From NCBI RefSeq assembly GCF_014202475.1, contig NZ_JACHGV010000004.1, positions 1 to 64,000 of the forward strand: a DNA stretch of 64,000 bases, written 5' to 3'. A model generated the notes under the pieces. That model was given only the letters and a program-made list of their open reading frames with translations, was not told the DNA's origin and did no database searches. Below are positions 35,285 to 46,374 of the stretch, one piece after another. How positions within the stretch are numbered: the first letter of the stretch is position 1; each line of letters begins with the position of its first letter. The DNA comes from Streptomyces paradoxus. GTDB lineage: Bacteria; Actinomycetota; Actinomycetes; Streptomycetales; Streptomycetaceae. The position numbers were made by a program, and so were the translations under genes.

Positions 35285-35950
35285 CTAGAACTCGGGCGCG
35301 CTCACACCCGTACGAGTGAGGGCCTCGACCACGGCGTCCACCACTGCCTCCACATCGGGCACCCACGGCGAGGCCGAGCCGGGCAACGGCGCGCGCTCCC
35401 AGCGGATCTCGCCCTGGCCCGTCTCGGACGGGGGCAGGGCCAGGTAGCCGCCCTCACTGTGGAAACGGAGGGAGCCGGGCACGAAGTCCTTGGCGTAGAG
35501 CAGTTCGCCGAGCTGCTCCATGGAGTACGGCTTGACGAGGATCGCCCAGCGGGCGGGGGAGGCGACGACCGGGCCGAGCCGCATGCCCATCTGATCGAGG
35601 GCCTTGAGGGCGCGGGCGGCCGGCAGGGCCGGCAGCGAGACCGCGCAGGGGGCGTGGCCACCGGTGGCCAGGACGATCGGCGCCGTCGGCCGGTTGCCCC
35701 ACCACCAGCGCACCATGCGTTCGTCGGTGGTGGCCGCGAGGAGGCCGGGGTCGAAGGGGTGGGCGCCTGGCACCGTGCAGTCGGGGTCGGGGCAGCTGCA
35801 GCGGGAGTGCCCCTGCGGGTCCGCCGCCACACCCGGGAGTACCGGCCACTGCCATTTGGTCGCGTAGGTCAGGGCCGCGCCGATCAGCTCAGGCCTCCCG
35901 TCGCTGCGCTGGGACAGGAGCCTGCGTCGCCTTCCGAGGATCTCGCGCAT
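35285..35950 (-). CDS. Prim-pol-like protein lacking catalytic acids
   Basis: A 221-residue protein with the layout of the bifunctional primase/polymerase N-domain: AALTYATKWQWPVLPGVAAD, a Cys-rich loop CSCPDPDCTVPGAHPFDP, RMVRWWWGNRPTAPIVLATG, and GPVVASPARWAILVKP. Where active relatives have a D-x-D metal motif (GLDLDVK in the 18.5-kb copy), this one reads CAVSLPALPA, and SGGxH is also gone. It is therefore probably not a polymerase and may bind nucleotides or DNA in another role. The family assignment rests on the flanking pattern. Confidence 0.68.
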   Translation of the reverse strand: MREILGRRRRLLSQRSDGRPELIGAALTYATKWQWPVLPGVAADPQGHSRCSCPDPDCTVPGAHPFDPGLLAATTDERMVRWWWGNRPTAPIVLATGGHAPCAVSLPALPAARALKALDQMGMRLGPVVASPARWAILVKPYSMEQLGELLYAKDFVPGSLRFHSEGGYLALPPSETGQGEIRWERAPLPGSASPWVPDVEAVVDAVVEALTRTGVSAPEF

Positions 35951-36427
35951 GAGCGCTCGTTCCTTTCCGTTGCACGCCTGGCAACACCGTGGTCCACATC
36001 ACATCATGTGTCGATCACTTCACTGTGCGTACCTGTTGGCGCATCACACCCCTGCTGGAAGCAAGGGGAACCCCTATGGGTCGAGCTTTGGGCTGCCTCC
36101 GCGGCCGTCCCGCCCATACTGCGTATGTCGAAAGCACGGGCGTGGCGTAGGGGTGGCGAAGTATGGCGTTTGCCGTCGCGCGTATTTCTCTCCGCCTCCG
36201 CCACGGGAGGATGGGGCACGGTCGTCGGTGGATAGGACGCCCGGTTCCGTCACCAGGTTCCGGGTGGTTCCCAACCACCCCTGGCCTTCACCGAGTACGT
36301 ACCCATCACGACCGTTGTGACGCTCCGTCGAGCAAGCCCAGTCGACCGCAATAAGCCGTCCCCTGAGGCAGTTTTAAGCCAACTTTGCATTTCCGCAAGA
36401 GGAAGGAGAGTTGTTCTCTCGGTCCTC
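35951..36427. other. 477-nt intergenic region, no gene seen
   Basis: The gap between two divergent genes. Short open frames on both strands lack ribosome sites and family matches. AT-richer patches near 36005-36050 and 36340-36400 probably hold the promoters. AAGGAGAG near 36404 may serve the plus-strand gene. Confidence 0.4.
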
Positions 36428-37969
36428 ATGGACACCAGGAATCCCGGCAGGACAATGCTGGACATCTCCTCACGAGTGCGTGTACATGTGGAGACACTGC
36501 TAGCGACGCAGAATGACATGGGGGTTTGCGATGCTTTTGAGCAGTACGTACCGGTTGGAAGGCCGGACGCCATGAACGCTCCGCACCCTCCGAAAGTGGC
36601 TGGAATCGATTCAACGGTTCCGGCGCCCGCACACACTGTCGCGCCCGTGGCGGCAGGTGCGTCCCCGGCCGCTCCCGCGAACCCCCCGCCCCCTCCCGGA
36701 GCGGTGCTCCAGGACCGCCTGGCCGGCTGGGTCTCCGACCTCACCACCCTGCACGAGCTCACCGAACGCCTGGCCCGCACGGCCGCACTCGACGAGGCGC
36801 TCCAGGAACTGCTGCGGGCCGGCGCCGCCCTCGTGGGCGCCCGGCGCGGCCTCGTCGTCCTGGAACCGGGCGACGGACTCGGCCCCGACACCACCATCGG
36901 CCTGGGCCTCGCCCGCGCCGATCTCGGCCACATCGAGACGGTGCCGCGCAGCGCCCTGTCCTACGGCCGGATCCTCGACGGGCTGGCGGGCGGCGAGGGC
37001 GGCATCGCCGAACCGGACCTGTTCGCCGTGGAGGGGCTGGACCCCCGCCACCGCGAGGTCGCGGCCCGCCTCGGCTACGCCGCCAGCTACGCCCTCCCCC
37101 TGACCGCCGACAGCGCCGGCCGCCTCGGCGTCGCCGTGTGGCTCTACGACGAGCCCGCCGAACCGGGCGAGCGGCAGCGCCATCTCGCCGGCCTCTACAC
37201 GCGGTACGCCGCCGAACACCTGGCCCGCCTCCTCGAACTGGAACGCACCCGCACGTCGATGGCCACGATGTCGGACGAGCTGCTGCCCGCCCGGCTGCCC
37301 CGAGTCGCCGGCGTCCAGCTCGCCGCCCGCCACCGCACGGGCCCGCACGGTGGCGGCGACTGGTACGACGCACTGCCACTGCCCGAAGCCGCCCTCGGCC
37401 TGGCCGTCGGGTCCGTCACCGGGTCGGGCCCGAGCGCCGTCGCCGCGATGGGGCGGCTGCGGGCGTCGCTGCGCGCCTACGCCGTGATGGAAGGGGAGGA
37501 CCCCGTCGCCGTCCTGTCCGACCTGGAGCTGCTGCTGCGGCTGACCGAACCGGCCCGCTCGGCCACCGCCCTGTTCGGCTACTGCGAACCGGCCGCACGC
37601 AAGATCACGCTGGCCGGTGCCGGGCACAGCCCGCCGCTGCTGATCGGACCGCGCCGCACCGAGTACGTGGAGACGTCCGTCTCGGCCCCGCTCGGCATGC
37701 TCGCCTGCTGGGAGGCGCCCAGCGTGGAGATCCTCGCCGAGCCCGGAGAGACGGTTCTGCTCTACACCGACGGTCTGCTGCACCGCACGGGCGAGGCCAC
37801 GGACCGCGCCTTCGCCCGGCTGCACGCGGCCGCGGCCGGGGTGCCCCGGGCCCTGCGCGGCGACCCCGGCGCGATCGCAGATCACGTTCTGCGGAGCGTG
37901 CTGCCGGACGGGCTGGACGCGGCGGCGGGTGCGGAGGACGTCGTCCTGCTGGCGGTCCGTTTCGAGTAA
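36428..37969 (+). CDS. GAF-SpoIIE protein with altered metal site
   Basis: A 513-residue cytoplasmic protein. A conserved N-terminal helix (MLDISSRVRVHVETLLATQN), a Pro/Ala linker (about 55-95), a GAF domain (about 100-270) and a SpoIIE/PP2C domain (about 285-513). GGDWYD is kept (about 308-313), but the usual IGDV-x-GHG is VGSVTGSG (about 326-333), so one metal-binding Asp and the GHG histidine are missing; YTDG and the final Asp of EDVVLLAV remain. Catalysis is probably weak or absent and the protein may act as a sensor or binder. I chose the ATG at 36428; in-frame codons reach back to 36317 without a ribosome site. Confidence 0.8.
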   Translation: MDTRNPGRTMLDISSRVRVHVETLLATQNDMGVCDAFEQYVPVGRPDAMNAPHPPKVAGIDSTVPAPAHTVAPVAAGASPAAPANPPPPPGAVLQDRLAGWVSDLTTLHELTERLARTAALDEALQELLRAGAALVGARRGLVVLEPGDGLGPDTTIGLGLARADLGHIETVPRSALSYGRILDGLAGGEGGIAEPDLFAVEGLDPRHREVAARLGYAASYALPLTADSAGRLGVAVWLYDEPAEPGERQRHLAGLYTRYAAEHLARLLELERTRTSMATMSDELLPARLPRVAGVQLAARHRTGPHGGGDWYDALPLPEAALGLAVGSVTGSGPSAVAAMGRLRASLRAYAVMEGEDPVAVLSDLELLLRLTEPARSATALFGYCEPAARKITLAGAGHSPPLLIGPRRTEYVETSVSAPLGMLACWEAPSVEILAEPGETVLLYTDGLLHRTGEATDRAFARLHAAAAGVPRALRGDPGAIADHVLRSVLPDGLDAAAGAEDVVLLAVRFE

Positions 37970-38051
37970 CGCTCCTCGTCATCGCCCCGGGGCCGCTTCC
38001 GGGCCGCCGTACAGTGGACGGTGGTCCAGTGCCGTACCGAGGAGGATGACC

Positions 38052-39536
38052 GTGGCCGAGGAGCTCACACCGGCAGCTTTTGATTCTGCTGCTGACGCAG
38101 CGGGCCCGGACGAGAGCGAAGAGCCGATCAAGCAGCGGAAGAACGGACTGTACCCGGGCGTGTCCGACGAGCTGGCCGAGAACATGAAGAGCGGCTGGGC
38201 CGACACCGAGCTGCGCGACCTGCAGCCCATCCCCCAGGCCGCCGAGACCGCCGCCCGCCGGGCCGCGCTGTCCGCGCGCTTCCCGGGCGAGCGTCTGGTG
38301 ATCCCCGCGGGCAACCTGAAGACCCGCTCGAACGACACCGAGTACGCCTTCCGCGCGTCCGTCGAGTACGCCTACCTCACCGGCAACCAGACCGAGGACG
38401 GCGTCCTGGTCCTGGAACCCACGGCCGAGGGCCACGAGGCGACGATCTACCTCCTGCCGCGCTCCGACCGCGAGAACGGCGAGTTCTGGCTGGACGGCCA
38501 GGGCGAGCTGTGGGTGGGCCGCCGGCACTCCCTCACCGAGGCCGGGACGCTGTACGGCATCCCGGCCTCCGACGTGCGCGAGCTGGCCGGCGCCCTGCGC
38601 GAGGCGACCGGGCCGGTGCGGGTCGTGCGCGGTTACGACACCGGCATCGAGGCGGCGCTGACCGACAAGGTCACCGCCGAGCGCGACGAGGAGTTGCGGG
38701 TCTTCCTCTCCGAGGCGCGGCTCATCAAGGACGAGTTCGAGATCGGCGAGCTGCAGAAGGCGGTCGACTCGACCGTGCGCGGCTTCGAGGACGTGGTGAA
38801 GGTCCTCGACAAGGCCGAGGCGACCTCCGAGCGGTACATCGAGGGCACGTTCTTCCTCCGCGCGCGCGTGGAGGGCAACGACGTCGGCTACGGCACGATC
38901 GCCGCCGCCGGGCCGCACGCCTGCACACTGCACTGGGTGCGCAACGACGGGCCCGTGCGGTCGGGCGACCTGCTGCTGCTCGACGCGGGTGTGGAGACGC
39001 ACACGTACTACACGGCCGACGTGACGCGCACACTGCCGGTCAACGGGCGGTTCGACGCGATCCAGCGCAAGATCTACGACGCCGTCTACGAGGCCCAGGA
39101 GGCCGGGATCGCGGCGGTGAAGCCGGGCGCGAAGTACCGCGACTTCCACGACGCCGCCCAGCGGGTGCTGGCCGAGAAGCTCGTCGAGTGGGGGCTCGTC
39201 GAAGGGCCGGTCGAGCGGGTGCTGGAGCTCGGGCTGCAGCGGCGCTGGACGCTGCACGGAACGGGGCACATGCTCGGCATGGACGTGCACGACTGCGCTG
39301 CCGCGCGGGTCGAGGCGTACGTGGACGGTGTCCTGGAGCCGGGGATGTGTCTGACCGTCGAGCCCGGGCTGTACTTCCAGGCCGATGACCTGACGGTGCC
39401 GGAGGAGTACCGCGGCATCGGGGTGCGGATCGAGGACGACATTCTCGTCACCGAGGACGGCAACCGGAACCTCAGTGCGGCGCTGCCTCGGAAGTCCGAC
39501 GAGGTCGAGGAGTGGATGGCCTCCCTCAAGGGCTGA
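38052..39536 (+). CDS. pepP: Aminopeptidase P (Xaa-Pro aminopeptidase), M24B
   Basis: A 494-residue cytosolic metalloaminopeptidase that removes the first residue before proline. The N-terminal creatinase-like domain (about 50-230) precedes the pita-bread domain (about 250-485). Dinuclear-metal ligands are seen in order: Asp in LLLLDAGVETHTYYTADVTR (two Asp), His in HGTGHMLGMDVHD, Glu in LTVEPGLYF and Glu in GVRIEDDILVT. The GTG at 38052 is favoured, since GAGGAGG at 38039-38045 is six bases before it; an ATG two codons earlier touches the ribosome site. A TACAGT -10-like box lies at 38010-38015. Confidence 0.9.
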   Translation: MAEELTPAAFDSAADAAGPDESEEPIKQRKNGLYPGVSDELAENMKSGWADTELRDLQPIPQAAETAARRAALSARFPGERLVIPAGNLKTRSNDTEYAFRASVEYAYLTGNQTEDGVLVLEPTAEGHEATIYLLPRSDRENGEFWLDGQGELWVGRRHSLTEAGTLYGIPASDVRELAGALREATGPVRVVRGYDTGIEAALTDKVTAERDEELRVFLSEARLIKDEFEIGELQKAVDSTVRGFEDVVKVLDKAEATSERYIEGTFFLRARVEGNDVGYGTIAAAGPHACTLHWVRNDGPVRSGDLLLLDAGVETHTYYTADVTRTLPVNGRFDAIQRKIYDAVYEAQEAGIAAVKPGAKYRDFHDAAQRVLAEKLVEWGLVEGPVERVLELGLQRRWTLHGTGHMLGMDVHDCAAARVEAYVDGVLEPGMCLTVEPGLYFQADDLTVPEEYRGIGVRIEDDILVTEDGNRNLSAALPRKSDEVEEWMASLKG

Positions 39537-39709
39537 GTGCTGCCCGCGGGTGCGTGGGGGCGGGTCGCGCACTCGCGGCGGAGCCGCTTCCCGGTGAAGG
39601 AGCCGGGGACGTCCGACCGGCCGGTCAAGAAACAGCAGGTCAGCGGTAGTTGACGTATGAGATCATGGCCGACCTTGCCGGGCCGACTCGGGGAACGGGC
39701 GCGATCACC

Positions 39710-42703
<2,994 letters not shown>

Positions 42704-42720
42704 GACGGCCGGTCACGGGC

Positions 42721-42740
42721 GGTGTTTCACGTGAAACACC
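42721..42740. other. parS site (ParB binding), perfect 20-bp palindrome
   Basis: The core GTTTCACGTGAAAC at 42724-42737 is the Streptomyces parS consensus, extended to a perfect 20-bp palindrome. It lies between two convergent genes. ParB loads here to organise the origin region for segregation. Confidence 0.88.
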
Positions 42741-42755
42741 GCCCCGCCGGGGAGG

Positions 42756-43220
42756 TCAGACCGCCATCAGCGGGGCGTCGGAACGCCACTTCAGGACCTT
42801 GTCGAAGCTCACCACGGCTCCGCCCCGGCCCGGCTTGTTGCCGATGTGGACGTGGTCGGCGAGCTCCTCGATGAGACACAGCCCCCGGCCGTTCTCCGCG
42901 TCGGAGTGCGCGGGACGGACCGGCGGACGGGACCGCCCGGCCGAGGCCGCGGGGAACCCCGGGCCCGCGTCGGCGACCTCGATCCGGCACTTCTCGCCGT
43001 CGAGGTACGCGGTGACCCGGTACGCCTCCGAACCGGGGCCGCGCCCCGTGTCCCCGCCGTGCTCCACGGCGTTCGCGCACGCCTCGCTGAGGGCGACGGA
43101 GAGGTCGTAGGAGATGTCGGGGTCGACGCCCGCAGTCTCCATCGTGCCGATCAGCAGGCGGCGGGCGAGCGGCACGCTCGCAGCTTCGCGCCGCAGATGG
43201 AGTGACCACCAAATGCTCAT
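42756..43220 (-). CDS. Anti-sigma-type serine kinase (RsbW-like, HATPase_c_2)
   Basis: A 154-residue GHKL protein that is nearly all domain: N-box LSVALSEACANAVEHGG (about 40-56), G1 IEVADAGPGFP and G2 ENGRGLCLIEELADHV. This compact form is like SpoIIAB/RsbW, which bind a sigma factor or phosphorylate a STAS antagonist. No such partner is adjacent, so it is an orphan that may answer to one of the SpoIIE phosphatases. AGGAGGCTGG precedes the ATG. Its 3' end lies 16 bp from the parS palindrome. Confidence 0.87.
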   Translation of the reverse strand: MSIWWSLHLRREAASVPLARRLLIGTMETAGVDPDISYDLSVALSEACANAVEHGGDTGRGPGSEAYRVTAYLDGEKCRIEVADAGPGFPAASAGRSRPPVRPAHSDAENGRGLCLIEELADHVHIGNKPGRGGAVVSFDKVLKWRSDAPLMAV

Positions 43221-43465
43221 GCTCCAGCCTCCTGGCTGCGGCTCGACATACCGTTACGTATTGCCCTCACCGCCCCTGTGTAAGCGTGAAGTTGACGTGA
43301 CGCCGCCCATACGGCGGATGCGCGCTGGTCCTGATCGGTGTATGTGGGGGGCAGACATCGGTGCATCCAGGGGCGCGCGGGGCCAGAGCGTGACGTTCCG
43401 GTCGTACGGCATCTTGTGGACCTGCCGCACGGGGCCTGCGGGGCCAGTGCGATGATGAGCCCGCC

Positions 43466-44284
43466 ATGACTGCCCCCCACGCGCGCACGATGCGCTCCGG
43501 ACACACGCTCCGGATCCTGCGGGCCGCGGTGTTCGCCGCGGTCTGCGTCGTGCTGGCCGGCGCAGGTCACGCGCTCGCCTCCTGCGACGGCATTCCGCTG
43601 TGGACGCTGGGCGCCGGGTTCCTCGGGGTGGCCGCGGTGACGGCCCCGCTCGCCGGGCGCGTGCGCTCCCTGGCGGGGATCACCGGGATGCTCGCGGTCG
43701 GCCAGACGGTGCTGCACACGCTGTTCGGCCTCGGCCAGCACGGTACGGCCGCCGTCACGTCCTCGGCGCCGGCGGGCGGAAGCGACGCCGCGCTGGTCCA
43801 GCAGGCCGCGCGGTTCGTGTGCGGCACGACGGCGGCGGCGATCAGCCCGGCGCAGGCCCACAAGATCCTCACTGAAGCCCGGATCCAGCCGTCCCCCGGG
43901 GCGCACACCCATCTGCCCGCGGACGCCGTGTCCGAGTCGGCCTCACTGTGGCCGTCCCTGCCGATGCTGCTCGGTCACGTCCTCGCGGCGCTCGCCGCCG
44001 GCTGGCTGCTGCGCCACGGCGACCTGGCTCTGCTGCGGCTCACCGAACTGTCGGCGCAGGGAGTCCGCGAGGGGGCGCTCGTGCGCTCCCTGCGGACCGC
44101 TCTCAGGCTGGTACGCGCCCTGCGCGCCGGGCTCCCGGGAGCCCCGGAGGCACGCCCGCGCCCGGCGTGCGCCGCGCGGCCCGCGCCCCCGATGCCTCAC
44201 ACCCTGGCCCTCCAGCACACGGTGATCCGGCGCGGCCCGCCGGCCGCCACGGCTTCCGCAGCCGCACTCGCCCTAGCCGCCTGA
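43466..44284 (+). CDS. Integral membrane protein upstream of copper genes
   Basis: A 272-residue protein with about four hydrophobic segments (ILRAAVFAAVCVVLAGAGHA, LWTLGAGFLGVAAVTAPLAG, ITGMLAVGQTVLHTLFGLG and MLLGHVLAALAAGWLLRHG). Several histidines sit near membrane edges (TVLHTLFGLGQHG, PGAHTHLPADAV), which might bind metal, but the C-terminal 80 residues are a basic Ala/Pro-rich tail. No named family is recognised. It is 119 bp before the YcnI gene on the same strand, so a link with copper handling is plausible but unproven. Confidence 0.72.
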   Translation: MTAPHARTMRSGHTLRILRAAVFAAVCVVLAGAGHALASCDGIPLWTLGAGFLGVAAVTAPLAGRVRSLAGITGMLAVGQTVLHTLFGLGQHGTAAVTSSAPAGGSDAALVQQAARFVCGTTAAAISPAQAHKILTEARIQPSPGAHTHLPADAVSESASLWPSLPMLLGHVLAALAAGWLLRHGDLALLRLTELSAQGVREGALVRSLRTALRLVRALRAGLPGAPEARPRPACAARPAPPMPHTLALQHTVIRRGPPAATASAAALALAA

Positions 44285-44403
44285 CGCGACGCGACCACCA
44301 GCACTCCGCTCCCGCGGAGGAGGGGCCGCCGTCGTGCGGCACGCGCGTGTGCGCGCATCCCTCCTTCCACATCCAGACCGAATCACAGCGGAGTGCCCCT
44401 TCC

Positions 44404-45147
44404 ATGAAGGCTTCCCGTATCGCCGCGGCCGGTGCCGCCGCCGGTATCACCGTCCTCGCCCTGTCCGCCCCTGCCTTCGCGCACGTCAGCGTGCAGCCCG
44501 AGGGCACGGCCGCCAAGGGCGGCTACGCGGTCGTGAACTTCAAGGTCCCCAACGAGCGTGACGACGCCTCGACCACCAAGCTCGAGGTCACCTTCCCGTC
44601 CGACCACCCGCTGGCCTCCGTCATGCCGGAGCCCATGCCCGGCTGGAAGATCGAGGTCACCAAGTCCAAGCTGGACAAGCCGCTGGAGATGCACGGCGAG
44701 AAGATCACCGAGGCCGTCACCAAGGTCACCTGGACCGCCGACGGCAAGGGGATCGAGCCCGGCTACTTCGAGAAGTTCCCGCTCTCCGTCGGCCAGCTGC
44801 CCGAGGACACCGACGAGCTGGTCTTCAAGGCCCTGCAGACGTACTCCAACAAGGAGGTCGTCCGCTGGATCGAGGTGCCGCAGAAGGGCCAGGAGGAGCC
44901 CGACAACCCGGCCCCGGTGCTGGAGCTGTCCGCCGCCTCCGAGGACGGGCACCACGACTCGGCGGCCGGCGACGACTCCGACGCCAAGTCGGCCGAGAAG
45001 GCCTCCGCCGAGACGGCCGCCTCCGACTCCACCTCCTCCGACAGCACCGACACCACCGCCCGCGTACTGGGCATCGTCGGCATCGTGGTCGGCGCGGCCG
45101 GTGTCGCCTACGGCGTGCTCGCCGGGCGTAGGCGCACCGGCGCCTGA
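44404..45147 (+). CDS. YcnI-family (DUF1775) copper-binding protein
   Basis: A 247-residue exported and C-terminally anchored protein. The signal peptide ends AFA, so the mature protein begins with His27 (HVSVQPEGTAAKGGYAVVNF), the residue that binds Cu(II) in characterised YcnI domains. The domain spans about 27-165, an Asp/Ser-rich linker follows (about 180-225), then a membrane helix (VLGIVGIVVGAAGVAYGVLA) and an RRR tail, giving a cell-wall-facing, membrane-tethered protein. It is the first gene of the copper group; a hairpin follows before the sco gene. AT-rich SD is not obvious. Confidence 0.9.
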   Translation: MKASRIAAAGAAAGITVLALSAPAFAHVSVQPEGTAAKGGYAVVNFKVPNERDDASTTKLEVTFPSDHPLASVMPEPMPGWKIEVTKSKLDKPLEMHGEKITEAVTKVTWTADGKGIEPGYFEKFPLSVGQLPEDTDELVFKALQTYSNKEVVRWIEVPQKGQEEPDNPAPVLELSAASEDGHHDSAAGDDSDAKSAEKASAETAASDSTSSDSTDTTARVLGIVGIVVGAAGVAYGVLAGRRRTGA

Positions 45148-45162
45148 GGCTCTTCCGTTGAC

Positions 45163-45209
45163 GGCGCGCGCCGGACCCCCGCCTCCGGGCGAGGGCCCCG
45201 GTGCGCGCC
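45163..45209 (+). terminator. Hairpin between YcnI and sco genes
   Basis: A 12-bp stem with one G-T pair (45163-45174 with 45198-45209) and a smaller nested stem. With no T-run it may be an attenuator or RNA-stabilising structure rather than a full terminator. Confidence 0.45.
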
Positions 45210-45237
45210 GGGTCACCGACATCTGGGACATTTTTCT

Positions 45238-45891
45238 ATGCGCACCAAGACCTTCGCCGCGGCCGCACTGCTCGCCGCCGCCTCCCTGACCCTGACCGCC
45301 TGCGGCAGCGGCGACGACAGCAACAAGCCCGTCGCCGTGGTGTCGGAGGAGGCCGGAACCGACAAGGCCGCCACCGTCCTCGACAAGCCGTTCGAGAAGC
45401 CGGACCTGGTCCTCACCGACACGCAGGGCAAGAAGTACGACCTCCGCAAGGAGACCAAGGGCAAGCCCACGCTGATCTACTTCGGCTACACCCACTGCCC
45501 CGACGTCTGCCCGCTGACGATGAACAACATCGCCGTCGCCAAGAAGCAGCTGCCCAAGGCCGAGCAGGACGAACTGCGCGTGGTGTTCGTCACCACCGAT
45601 CCCAAGCGCGACACCTCGGCCGAACTCGGCAAGTGGCTCAAGGGCATCGATTCCAGCTTCGTCGGCCTCACCGGCGACTTCGCGACCATCCAGGCCGGCG
45701 CCCGCACCCTCGGCATCTCCATCGAGCCGACCACGAAGGACAAGAACGGCAAGCTCGTCTCCGAGCACGGCACCCAGGTCATCGCGTTCTCCCCGAAGAC
45801 CGACGGCGGCTACGTCCTCTACGGCGAGGACGCCACCGTCGACGACTACACCAAGGACCTCCCCAAGATCGTCAAGGGGGAGAAGCCGTGA
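45238..45891 (+). CDS. sco: Sco-type copper metallochaperone (SCO1/SenC)
   Basis: A 217-residue lipoprotein; the lipobox LTAC puts the lipidated Cys at residue 22. The thioredoxin-like fold carries the copper site CPDVC (about 88-92) and the distal His in VSEHGTQVIAF (about 176). Sco proteins deliver copper to the CuA site of cytochrome c oxidase; in S. lividans, as I recall, Sco also feeds copper to the GlxA radical oxidase and works with DtpA in morphological development. The stop overlaps the start of the PCuAC gene as GTGA. Confidence 0.93.
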   Translation: MRTKTFAAAALLAAASLTLTACGSGDDSNKPVAVVSEEAGTDKAATVLDKPFEKPDLVLTDTQGKKYDLRKETKGKPTLIYFGYTHCPDVCPLTMNNIAVAKKQLPKAEQDELRVVFVTTDPKRDTSAELGKWLKGIDSSFVGLTGDFATIQAGARTLGISIEPTTKDKNGKLVSEHGTQVIAFSPKTDGGYVLYGEDATVDDYTKDLPKIVKGEKP

Positions 45892-46361
45892 GGCTCAGGC
45901 TCGGCCCGCCCGCCCTCGTCATAGCCGGAGCCCTGGCCCTGGCGGGCTGCGGCGGCTCGGACTCCGGCGGCGACAGCGACTCGGGGAAGCCGGAACTCTC
46001 CGTCGGCTCCGCGTACATGCCGCAGCCGGTGTCCGACGACATGGCGGCCGGCTTCCTCACCGTCACCAACAAGGGCGGTGCTGCCGACGACCTGACCTCG
46101 GTCACCAGCGATGTCGCCGGGCAGGTCACCGTCCACGAGACCGTCGACGGAGCCATGCAGGAGGTCAAGAGCCTGAAGATCCCCGCGGGCGGCCGGCTGG
46201 AGCTGAGGAGCGGCGGCGACCACCTGATGTTCGAGCAGCTCAAGCGCAAGCCGAAGGAAGGCCAGACGGTCTCCGTCGAGCTGCGCTTCGCCCACTCCGC
46301 CCCCTTGAAGGTCGAGATGCCGGTGAAGCCGGCGACCTACACCCCGAAGACCGGACACTGA
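45888..46361 (+). CDS. PCuAC-family copper chaperone (ECuC-like)
   Basis: A 157-residue lipoprotein (lipobox LAGC, Cys 21). The copper-binding pattern H-M-x10-M-x21-H-x-M is seen in a variant form: YMPQPVSDDM, TVHETVDGAM and GGDHLMFEQL. It is the extracytoplasmic Cu(I) chaperone thought to load Sco; the S. lividans counterpart is ECuC. The GTG start overlaps the sco stop by four bases (GTGA), so the pair is translated together. The CopCD gene follows 13 bp later. Confidence 0.9.
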   Translation: MRLRLGPPALVIAGALALAGCGGSDSGGDSDSGKPELSVGSAYMPQPVSDDMAAGFLTVTNKGGAADDLTSVTSDVAGQVTVHETVDGAMQEVKSLKIPAGGRLELRSGGDHLMFEQLKRKPKEGQTVSVELRFAHSAPLKVEMPVKPATYTPKTGH

Positions 46362-46374
46362 GGGAGGGACCCCT

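Noticed and set aside
39537..39709. T-box riboswitch before glyS
   Set aside because: No AGGGTGG-type T-box motif or antiterminator was seen in the upstream region.
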